NCBI GenBank assembly: GCA_964546145.1 | Contig: CAZJIU010000031.1 | Coordinates: forward strand, 1 to 24,335 | Origin: CAZAKO01 sp964546145 | GTDB lineage: Bacteria > Fidelibacterota > UBA2242 | Direction: 5' to 3' | DNA length: 24,335 nucleotides | Shown: piece by piece, positions 15,616 through 22,971 of the stretch | Numbering within the stretch: the first letter of the stretch is position 1 | How the letters are laid out: each line of letters begins with the position of its first letter | The notes under the pieces: generated by a model | Told to the model about the DNA's origin: nothing | Databases searched by the model: none | What the model saw: only the letters and a program-made list of their open reading frames with translations | Position numbers and translations under genes: made by a program

Positions 15616-17316
15616 ATGAGCAAGTTTGTTATTGGACTCGATTTTGGAACTAATTCCTGTCGGGCGTTAATTGTTGATGTACTGAATGGAGAAGAATTAT
15701 CTTCATATGTTTTTCCCTATCCTTCGGGTAAGGATGGGGTCATTGTAGATGCTGCGGATCCGCATCTGGCACGCCAGAATCCGGCTGATTATTTGCTCGG
15801 AATCGAAGAGTCTATCAGAGGCGCATTGAGTCAGGCAAAAGCAAAAGTGCGGGATTTCAAGGCAGAGGACGTGATTGGAATCGGCATTGATACAACTGGC
15901 AGCAGTCCGATGCCAGTAGATCGGGCTGGTCAGCCACTGTGTTCTAATCCCAAATTCAAGAAAAATCCGGCTGCCTATGTCTGGCTCTGGAAGGACCATA
16001 CCAGTTATGCCGTAGCTGCTCAAATAACCGAAACTGCAGCTAAACACCGTCCGCAATATCTGGCAAAGATCGGGGGTGTCTATTCTTCCGAGTGGTGGTG
16101 GAGTAAAATCCTCCATTGTAAAAATATAGCTCCGGAGGTGTTTGATGCAGCCTATAGCTGGGTCGAAATTTGCGATTGGATTCCGGCTGTCCTGACCGGT
16201 GATATTGATCCGCTCAAAATTAAACGGAGCGTCTGTGCGGCTGGACATAAAGCCATGTTTAATCCGGACTGGGGTGGGCTGCCGGATGTCCTGTTTCTGG
16301 AAACATTAGCGCCGGGATTAGGAGCATTACGCGGAAGACTGTATGATACGGCGTGGACTGCTGAAAATCCTATTGGTAAACTTACTAAAGAGTGGGCCAA
16401 CAAACTGGGGCTGACACCCCAGGTTGTCGTATCGGTTGGAGCATTCGATGCGCACATGGGAGCGGTTGGAGCAGGTATCAAAACCGGAACGCTGGTGAAG
16501 ATTCTGGGAACCAGCACCTGCGATGTGATGGTGGCTCCGGTTCGGCAGAAACTACAAGACATTCCCGGTGTCTGCGGGATCGTCAAAGGTTCGGTAATGG
16601 ATGGTTATTACGGAATTGAAGCCGGGCAGTCTGCAGTTGGCGATATCTTTCTCTGGTTTGTCAATAATCTGGTTCCGGAGAGCTATGGCAAAACGGCTGA
16701 TCAAAAATTTAGCAGGTTGGAGCGGGAAGCAGCCCAGCTCAAACCCGGGGAAAGCGGCTTACTTGCGTTGGATTGGAATAATGGCAACCGTACTATTCTG
16801 GTGGATGTACGCCTGAGCGGTCTGCTGCTTGGACAGACGCTCCACACCAAGCCGGCTGAAATCTATCGTGCCCTGATTGAAGCGACGGCATTCGGCGCGT
16901 TGCGAATTATTGACCGGATCGAGGAATACGGTGTGGCAATTAAGGAGGTGGTCAACTGCGGTGGTCTGGCAAGTAAGAATACCTTGCTAATGCAAATCTA
17001 TGCCGATATAATTGGCCGACCGATGAAAATTTCGCGCAGCGAGCAAACTCCGGCATTGGGCGCAGGACTATTTGCAGCTGTGGCTGCGGGCAAGCAATGT
17101 GGTGGGCACGATTCGGTTCAGGCGGCTCAGAAAGCAATGACCGGTATTAGGAGTGTATTTCAACCAATCCCCGAGCACCATCAAGTTTATCAAAAACTCT
17201 ATCGGCTTTATTATCAGCTGCATGATGGCTTTGGTGTAAGCAAATGGTCTGGTTCAATGTATAATGTAATGAAGGATTTACTCGAATTGCGTAATAAGGT
17301 TATGAAGGAAAAATAA
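15616..17316 (+). CDS. araB: Ribulokinase
   Basis: 566 residues, the usual length for AraB. Phosphorylates L-ribulose with ATP to L-ribulose 5-phosphate in the cytoplasm. FGGY-kinase fold: N-terminal VIGLDFGTNSCRALIVDV (residues 5-22), IGIGIDTTGSSPMP (87-100), substrate-side KDHTSYAVA, SSEWWWSKILH, the predicted catalytic base Asp278 in SVGAFDAHMGAVGAGI, then the ATP-side KILGTSTCDVM and NCGGLASKN. The ribosome binding site is weak (GAAGAG). A TTGACA lies in the 58-bp gap upstream but lacks a -10. The stop codon overlaps the araD start by one base (TAATG), indicating translational coupling. Order araB-araD-araA. Confidence 0.97.
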   Translation: MSKFVIGLDFGTNSCRALIVDVLNGEELSSYVFPYPSGKDGVIVDAADPHLARQNPADYLLGIEESIRGALSQAKAKVRDFKAEDVIGIGIDTTGSSPMPVDRAGQPLCSNPKFKKNPAAYVWLWKDHTSYAVAAQITETAAKHRPQYLAKIGGVYSSEWWWSKILHCKNIAPEVFDAAYSWVEICDWIPAVLTGDIDPLKIKRSVCAAGHKAMFNPDWGGLPDVLFLETLAPGLGALRGRLYDTAWTAENPIGKLTKEWANKLGLTPQVVVSVGAFDAHMGAVGAGIKTGTLVKILGTSTCDVMVAPVRQKLQDIPGVCGIVKGSVMDGYYGIEAGQSAVGDIFLWFVNNLVPESYGKTADQKFSRLEREAAQLKPGESGLLALDWNNGNRTILVDVRLSGLLLGQTLHTKPAEIYRALIEATAFGALRIIDRIEEYGVAIKEVVNCGGLASKNTLLMQIYADIIGRPMKISRSEQTPALGAGLFAAVAAGKQCGGHDSVQAAQKAMTGIRSVFQPIPEHHQVYQKLYRLYYQLHDGFGVSKWSGSMYNVMKDLLELRNKVMKEK

Positions 17317-18026
17317 TGTTAGAAGCGCTCAAAGAGCAAGTCCTCGCGGCTAACCTCGAACTGGTCAAATTTAAGCTGGTTACCCTGACCTGGGGTAATG
17401 TCAGCGGCATATCCCGTGCAGAAGGGCTGGTGGTAATTAAACCCAGCGGTGTCGAATATGACAAATTACAGATCAATGACTTGGTTGTGGTCGATCTTGC
17501 AGGCAAGATCATTGGAGGCAAACTCCGACCTTCCTCGGATATGCCTACTCACCTGGAGCTTTATAAGGCTTTTCCCGAAATTGGCGGAATTGCTCATAGT
17601 CACAGTCCCTTTGCCACAGCCTTTGCTCAAGCCGGTCGTGAAATACCCTGTCTGGGCACGACGCATGCCGATACCTTTAATGGTGCGGTACCGCTGACCC
17701 GTTTTCTGCAAAAGGCGGAAGTCGAGAGGGACTATGAACTCAACACCGGGAAAGTGATCGTAGAGCGTTTTAAGCAACTCGATCCGGCAGCTCTGCCGGG
17801 AGTTTTGGTAGCCGGACATGCACCCTTTACCTGGGGCAAGGATGCCCGCGAAGCAGTTAAGCATAATTTTATTCTGGAACAAATTGCGCAACTGGCATTA
17901 GCTACATTGATGCTTAATCCCAAAGTGCAAGAACTGCCCGAATATATTCTCGACAAGCATCATCGCCGTAAACATGGACCGGATGCCTATTACGGTCAAC
18001 AAAGAAATAAAGAAAGAAGTAAGTGA
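17316..18026 (+). CDS. araD: L-ribulose-5-phosphate 4-epimerase
   Basis: 236 residues, normal for AraD. A class II aldolase-fold zinc enzyme converting L-ribulose 5-phosphate to D-xylulose 5-phosphate, the entry point to the pentose phosphate pathway. Visible residues: LTWGNVSG (24-31), KPSGVEY (42-48), Asp76 in RPSSDMPTHLELY, zinc ligands His94 and His96 in GIAHSHSPFA, Asp119 in TTHADTFNGAVPLT, third ligand His168 in VAGHAPFTWG, and the C-terminal HGPDAYYGQ tyrosine region. All match the E. coli enzyme within a few positions. The ATG shares its A with the araB stop codon. araA follows after 12 bp. SgaE/UlaF-type paralogues act on the same substrate, but the araB/araA neighbours settle the role. 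Confidence 0.97.
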   Translation: MLEALKEQVLAANLELVKFKLVTLTWGNVSGISRAEGLVVIKPSGVEYDKLQINDLVVVDLAGKIIGGKLRPSSDMPTHLELYKAFPEIGGIAHSHSPFATAFAQAGREIPCLGTTHADTFNGAVPLTRFLQKAEVERDYELNTGKVIVERFKQLDPAALPGVLVAGHAPFTWGKDAREAVKHNFILEQIAQLALATLMLNPKVQELPEYILDKHHRRKHGPDAYYGQQRNKERSK

Positions 18027-18038
18027 AGGATTTTCATT

Positions 18039-19532
18039 ATGATTGATCTTAACAAGAATGAATTATGGTTTGTCACCGGGAGCCAGCACCTCTACGGACC
18101 TGAAACTCTGCAGCAGGTGGCTGATGATTCACGTTTAATAGTCGAGGGACTCAACCAATCTGCCAGAGTGCCTGTGGTAATAAAATTTAAACCGGTGCTT
18201 ACCACTCCGGAGGCAATTCACACACTTAGCCAGGAAGCCAATCGCGCATCTCAATGCATCGGGTTAATTATGTGGATGCATACTTTTTCGCCGGCAAAAA
18301 TGTGGATCGCCGGCTTGAAAGAACTGCAAAAACCATTTGTCCATTTGCATACTCAATTCAATCGCGATATTCCTTGGGATTCGATTGATATGGATTTTAT
18401 GAATTTGAATCAATCCGCCCATGGCGACCGGGAATTCGGATTTATCTGTGCGCGCATGGGCAAACAGCGCAAGGTAATTGTTGGTCACTGGCAGGATCCG
18501 GCGATTCAACTTAAGCTGGGAGACTGGAGTCGCGTTGCTCTTGCCTGGGCTGATTCTCAGGGCGCGAAGATTGCCCGTTTTGGCGACAATATGCGCTCGG
18601 TCGCGGTGACTGAGGGTGACAAAGTTGAAGCCGAAATGCGCTTCGGTTATGCAGTTAACGGCTATGGCGTGGGCGAGTTGGTCAAATTTGTCAATCAGGT
18701 GACTGATGCAGAGATTGACCGGCTGATTGAGGAATATAAAGCAAGCTATATAATTGCTCCCGCAGCATGCAAGGGCAATGAGAAGTACCAGAACCTGCGG
18801 ACGGCGGCTCGGATTGAATTAGGATTAAAGGCATTTTTAGAAGACGGCGGATTCAAGGCTTTCACGACTACTTTTGAAGACCTGCACGGATTGGAGCAGT
18901 TGCCCGGATTAGCGGTTCAACGTCTGATGGCAGAGGGATATGGTTTTGGTGCCGAGGGTGACTGGAAAACGGCAGCCCTGGTACGGGCAATGAAGGTTAT
19001 GTCGGTTGGATTAAACGGTGGAACCTCATTCATGGAGGATTATACCTACCATTTAAATCCGGCGGGAATGAAAGTACTTGGCGCGCATATGCTTGAGGTA
19101 TGTGAGTCAGTTGCGGAGAAGAAACCAAGTCTGGAGGTTCACGATCTTTCAATCGGCGGTAAGGATGCACCTCCGCGGCTGGTTTTCAATGTACCGCCAG
19201 GTCCGGCAATCAATGCTTCGCTGATTGACCTGGGCGGTCGTTTTCGGTTAATTATCAATGAAGTAGCTGTCGTTCATCCGGATCAGCCGTTGCCAAAACT
19301 GCCGGTCGCGCGGGCGGTATGGATTCCCAAACCGAACCTGGAAGTTGCCGCAGCGTGCTGGATTTTAGCCGGTGGCGCCCACCATACCGGCTTCAGCCAA
19401 GCCGCAACAGCAGAGTATCTGGAGGATTTTGCTGAAATGGCGCAAATCGAGTGTCTCTTGATTGATGATGCCACCCGGCTCGGTGAATTCAGGAAAGAGT
19501 TGCGCTGGAACGAAGCGTATTATCGGCAGTGA
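18039..19532 (+). CDS. araA: L-arabinose isomerase
   Basis: 497 residues, the standard AraA length. Isomerises L-arabinose to L-ribulose, the first catabolic step, with a divalent metal (usually Mn2+). Starts MIDLNKNELWFVTGSQHLYG, the family hallmark. Predicted metal/catalytic residues fall at almost the same numbers as in E. coli: Glu306 (GFGAEGDWKTAAL), Glu333 (SFMEDYTYHL), His350 (LGAHMLEVCES) and His448/449 (LAGGAHHTGFSQ). GAAGGA precedes the ATG, 12 bp after araD. Together with araB and araD this is a complete L-arabinose to D-xylulose 5-phosphate pathway. An 82-bp gap with a possible internal promoter separates it from GH43. Confidence 0.98.
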   Translation: MIDLNKNELWFVTGSQHLYGPETLQQVADDSRLIVEGLNQSARVPVVIKFKPVLTTPEAIHTLSQEANRASQCIGLIMWMHTFSPAKMWIAGLKELQKPFVHLHTQFNRDIPWDSIDMDFMNLNQSAHGDREFGFICARMGKQRKVIVGHWQDPAIQLKLGDWSRVALAWADSQGAKIARFGDNMRSVAVTEGDKVEAEMRFGYAVNGYGVGELVKFVNQVTDAEIDRLIEEYKASYIIAPAACKGNEKYQNLRTAARIELGLKAFLEDGGFKAFTTTFEDLHGLEQLPGLAVQRLMAEGYGFGAEGDWKTAALVRAMKVMSVGLNGGTSFMEDYTYHLNPAGMKVLGAHMLEVCESVAEKKPSLEVHDLSIGGKDAPPRLVFNVPPGPAINASLIDLGGRFRLIINEVAVVHPDQPLPKLPVARAVWIPKPNLEVAAACWILAGGAHHTGFSQAATAEYLEDFAEMAQIECLLIDDATRLGEFRKELRWNEAYYRQ

Positions 19533-19557
19533 GATTTGACGCGAACTTTAATTCAGG

Positions 19558-19595
19558 ATGTTTTAAAAACATAAAGTGGTGTATCAAGTTATAAT
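19558..19595 (+). promoter_or_regulatory. 7-1-7 inverted repeat and possible internal promoter before GH43
   Basis: ATGTTTT-A-AAAACAT (19558-19572) is a perfect inverted repeat around one base. A consensus -10 TATAAT follows at 19590-19595, 17 bp beyond the repeat, so the repeat occupies the -35 position where no TTGACA-like box exists. This is the arrangement expected of an activator-dependent promoter for the hydrolase half of the operon. AT richness makes the repeat less significant than that at 2257-2271. Confidence 0.4.
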
Positions 19596-19617
19596 AGTAA
19601 TTCCTTAGGAGTTATTG

Positions 19618-21321
19618 GTGGGCAAATTTCTTTTTCTTTATTGTATGCTTCCGCTATTAATGTTAACCTGTTCAGTAAAAAAGTCACCCCAGAAGGTCAG
19701 TAGGGAATTTACTAATCCGATTTTGGCAGGATTCTATCCCGATCCGAGTGTTTGTCGGGTCGGCAGCAATTATTACCTGGTCAACTCGACTTTTACTTAT
19801 TTTCCAGGTATACCAATATTCCAGAGCAAGGACCTGGTCAATTGGCGATTGATCGGACACGTTCTGGATCGAGCCGAACAGCTGGATTTGGAAGGTTTTG
19901 GCGTTTCCCGGGGAATCTTCGCCCCGGCGATCAGATATTATGACGGAGTCTATTATGTAACCTGCACGCTGGTTGATGGCGGGGGTAATTTTGTTGTGAC
20001 CTCTCAAAATCCCTGTGGTCCCTGGTTGAATCCGGTCTGGATTCCGCAGATCAATGGCATTGATCCCTCCCTATTTTTCGATGATGATGGTCAAGCTTAC
20101 ATTGTCTACAATAGCGTTGCACCAGATAATCAACCGCTGTACGATGGTCATCGAACAATTCGGATGTATCAGTTTGATCAAGAAAAACTCCAGGTTGTAG
20201 GTGATGAAATTATTCTGGTGAACGGTGGTACAGACTTAGGCAAAAAACCAGTTTGGATAGAGGGCCCTCATATCTTTCGCAAAGATGGTTATTATTATTT
20301 AATTGCGGCTGAAGGTGGTACCGGAGAGCAGCATTCGGAAGTGGTTTTTCGGAGTGAAAATGTTGATGGTCCTTATGTTTCCTATGAACATAATCAGATT
20401 CTAACCCAGCGGCAGCTCGATCCCCGGCGGGAGAATCCGATTACCTGTACCGGACATGCCGATTTTACGGTGACCGAGTCCGGCGACTGGTGGGCAGTCT
20501 TCTTAGGTTGCCGACCCTATCCTCCAGGTGAAGAGAATTATTACAACACCGGACGGGAAACATTTCTAGCTCCGGTCAAATGGCTCGACGGCTGGCCGGT
20601 GATTAATCCCGATTGGGAGGAAGTTCAGTATCATTATCCTTACCCGATCAAGTCTGTCAAGCAAGTTCAAGCTGATATTCCCTACGGCGGCAATTTCCGC
20701 ATTAGGGACGATTTCGATGCGGAGCAACTGCATCCCGCCTGGATTTTCCTCAGAACGCCGCACAGCCAATGGTATCGCCTTGGTGAGCGACAAGGATTTC
20801 TGACACTGCAATTAAGACCTAAGACTTGTGCAGATAGCAGTAATCCGAGCTTCGTTGGACATCGTCAGCAACATCTCTACGGCTCCGTTAGCACGGCAAT
20901 GGAGTTTATTCCAGAGTTGGAGACCGAAAAAGCCGGGCTGCTAATTTTTCAGAATGAACAACATTTTTACTTTTTGTGCAAATCTTTGGAGAAAAATAAT
21001 CCGGTAGTACAATTGTACAAATCCGGTAATCCAATGGAATTACTAGCATCGCTGAAGATAGACGAAAACTTCGCCCAACGGGAAATATTATTAAAAATTA
21101 CCGCCGCAGGAGCTAATTATTCTTTTCACTATGCTTTAAAGCCGGGCGAATGGATTTTATTGAAGGATAATGTTGACGCCCGGTTTTTGAGTACCAGAGT
21201 TGCGGGTGGATTCGTTGGCTGCGTCTATGCCCTGTATGCAACTTCTTTGGGAAAACCCAGCAATAAGGTTGCATATTTCGATTGGTTTGAATATGTTGGC
21301 GATGATGAGACTAATAAATGA
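19618..21321 (+). CDS. GH43 beta-xylosidase / alpha-L-arabinofuranosidase, lipoprotein
   Basis: 567 residues. The N-terminus is a lipoprotein signal with lipobox LMLTC (Cys18), so it is membrane anchored outside the cytoplasm. Residues about 32-320 form the GH43 five-bladed propeller. The predicted catalytic triad is Asp42 (FYPDPS, base), Asp149 (GIDPSLFFDDDG, pKa modulator) and Glu215 (WIEGPHIF, acid). Residues about 360-560 are a GH43 C-terminal lectin-like sandwich (FRIRDDFDAEQLHPAWIFLRTP, LYGSVSTAMEF), as in GH43 subfamilies acting on arabinoxylan. GTG 19618 is chosen because AGGAG (19607-19611) lies 6 nt before it; TTG 19615 would be only 3 nt away. Adjacent ara genes suggest it frees L-arabinose, but xylosidase activity is equally possible. 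Confidence 0.93.
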   Translation: MGKFLFLYCMLPLLMLTCSVKKSPQKVSREFTNPILAGFYPDPSVCRVGSNYYLVNSTFTYFPGIPIFQSKDLVNWRLIGHVLDRAEQLDLEGFGVSRGIFAPAIRYYDGVYYVTCTLVDGGGNFVVTSQNPCGPWLNPVWIPQINGIDPSLFFDDDGQAYIVYNSVAPDNQPLYDGHRTIRMYQFDQEKLQVVGDEIILVNGGTDLGKKPVWIEGPHIFRKDGYYYLIAAEGGTGEQHSEVVFRSENVDGPYVSYEHNQILTQRQLDPRRENPITCTGHADFTVTESGDWWAVFLGCRPYPPGEENYYNTGRETFLAPVKWLDGWPVINPDWEEVQYHYPYPIKSVKQVQADIPYGGNFRIRDDFDAEQLHPAWIFLRTPHSQWYRLGERQGFLTLQLRPKTCADSSNPSFVGHRQQHLYGSVSTAMEFIPELETEKAGLLIFQNEQHFYFLCKSLEKNNPVVQLYKSGNPMELLASLKIDENFAQREILLKITAAGANYSFHYALKPGEWILLKDNVDARFLSTRVAGGFVGCVYALYATSLGKPSNKVAYFDWFEYVGDDETNK

Positions 21322-21363
21322 GAGATATATCGGATTAATTAATAAGGGAAAAAGGAGCAATTT

Positions 21364-22959
21364 GTGAGCAAGAACGATTCATTCTATTGGCGCTCTAGAC
21401 TACTGATGTTTTCCAAAATCACTTTGATCAGTCTACTATTCTTTAATTGTAGATTATTTTCCCAGCCACTGGCTGAAGGGCAAAGCAAATTCCTAGGTTG
21501 TTGTTTAGGTAGTACAACCGGTTTTGATTCGTACTGGAATCAGGTCACCCCGGAGAATGCCGGTAAATGGGGAAGCGTTGAGGGAGGTCAGAAGAATAGC
21601 TACAACTGGACTGGCTTGGACAATGCTTATAATTATGCCCAGACTCATGGTTTTTTATATCGGCATCACAACCTGGTTTGGGGGCAGCAACAACCTGGCT
21701 GGCTCAGTTCGCTCGATAGCATCGAACAAATAACCGAAGTAGAAGAATGGATTCAGTTAGTGGGTGAGCGATATCCCGACATGGATTATATTGATGTTGT
21801 CAATGAGCCACTGCATCTCAATCCGGCACCAGTTTATAAAGATGCGCTGGGTGGTAATGGTGCCACCGGTTGGGATTGGGTAATCAAGGTTTTCGAATTT
21901 GCCCGGCAATATTGTGATTCCAGCGTGGAATTACACATCAATGATTATAGTATCATTAATAGTAATTCTGCTACAAATCAATATCTTGTGATCATTAATC
22001 TCTTAAAGGAGCGGGGACTGATAGACGGGATTGGAATCCAGGGTCATTACTTTGAACTGCGCAGTTCAACCGCAGCGGCTTTAAAAGTAAATCTGGACAA
22101 GCTGGCTGAAACCGGACTGCCGATCTATATTACCGAATTCGATGTAAATGAGTCTAATGATTATTCTCAATTACAAAAATACCACATTCTATTTCCGGCA
22201 CTCTGGGAGCACCCGGCGGTGAAAGGCATTACTTTTTGGGGTTACCGACAGTATGCGATCTGGCAACAAGATGCTTATCTGGTACGTTCCAATGGTTCCG
22301 AACGACCGGCGCTTAGATGGATGAGAGCCTACCTGGCGGGTCAATCTTTTGTAGCGCTCCCATCGGCAAGTATTACCTTTGACGAATGGCCGGTGGGATA
22401 TACCAAAAGCAGTGCCTATACAATCCAAAATTTCGGAGTTGATACCCTTGAGATAAGTAGTATTGTTAGTAGTGATGACCAATTCACTGTGAAAACCAGC
22501 ACGATGATCATCCTGCCTGGGGCGAGTTTTAGAGATACGGTATATTTCAGTCCTGCAAATGAAGGAGTAATCACCGCACAACTTACTATTAATAGCAATA
22601 GCCCAAATTCTCCGGATGTGGTGACATTACAAGGGACGGCAATTACCGCTACACAGCTCGCCGCAGAAGAGCATATTCCGAACAGTTGTCAACTTTTTCA
22701 AAATTATCCCAACCCGTTTAATCCGGTTACCTCAATTCACTATTTTTTGCCTGAGGAAAGCCCGATTAAGTTGATTATTTACGATCTGCGTGGGACTGTA
22801 GTGCGAACATTGGTTAATACTTATCAAAATAGTGGTCAATATACTGCAATCTGGGATGCAACTAATGATCAGGGCAGGCTAGTTCCGGCAGGAGTATATC
22901 TATACTGTCTCGAGCAGGGCGAAGGAAAAATGCAGAAAAAGATGATTTTATTAAGATAG
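21364..22959 (+). CDS. GH10 endo-1,4-beta-xylanase with Ig-like and T9SS sorting domains
   Basis: 531 residues, GTG start 6 nt after AAGGAG. A signal peptide lies near 16-34 (FSKITLISLLFFNCRLFSQ). GH10 barrel about 35-330: substrate-site NQVTPENAGKWG (59-70), RHHNLVWGQQQPGWL, acid/base Glu148 in DVVNEPL, and nucleophile Glu258 in IYITEFDVNE. Residues about 335-430 are an Ig-like domain resembling the ASPM/HYDIN or choice-of-anchor type (ASITFDEWPVGYTKSSAYTI, then LPGASFRDTVYFSPANEG). Residues about 445-531 are a T9SS type A domain (QNYPNPFNP, VPAGVYLYCLEQG, KKMILLR). It should cut xylan backbones at the cell surface or outside. It starts 42 bp after GH43 and ends 12 bp before GH30, clearly co-transcribed. 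Confidence 0.96.
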   Translation: MSKNDSFYWRSRLLMFSKITLISLLFFNCRLFSQPLAEGQSKFLGCCLGSTTGFDSYWNQVTPENAGKWGSVEGGQKNSYNWTGLDNAYNYAQTHGFLYRHHNLVWGQQQPGWLSSLDSIEQITEVEEWIQLVGERYPDMDYIDVVNEPLHLNPAPVYKDALGGNGATGWDWVIKVFEFARQYCDSSVELHINDYSIINSNSATNQYLVIINLLKERGLIDGIGIQGHYFELRSSTAAALKVNLDKLAETGLPIYITEFDVNESNDYSQLQKYHILFPALWEHPAVKGITFWGYRQYAIWQQDAYLVRSNGSERPALRWMRAYLAGQSFVALPSASITFDEWPVGYTKSSAYTIQNFGVDTLEISSIVSSDDQFTVKTSTMIILPGASFRDTVYFSPANEGVITAQLTINSNSPNSPDVVTLQGTAITATQLAAEEHIPNSCQLFQNYPNPFNPVTSIHYFLPEESPIKLIIYDLRGTVVRTLVNTYQNSGQYTAIWDATNDQGRLVPAGVYLYCLEQGEGKMQKKMILLR

Positions 22960-22971
22960 GAAAAGTTCCTT

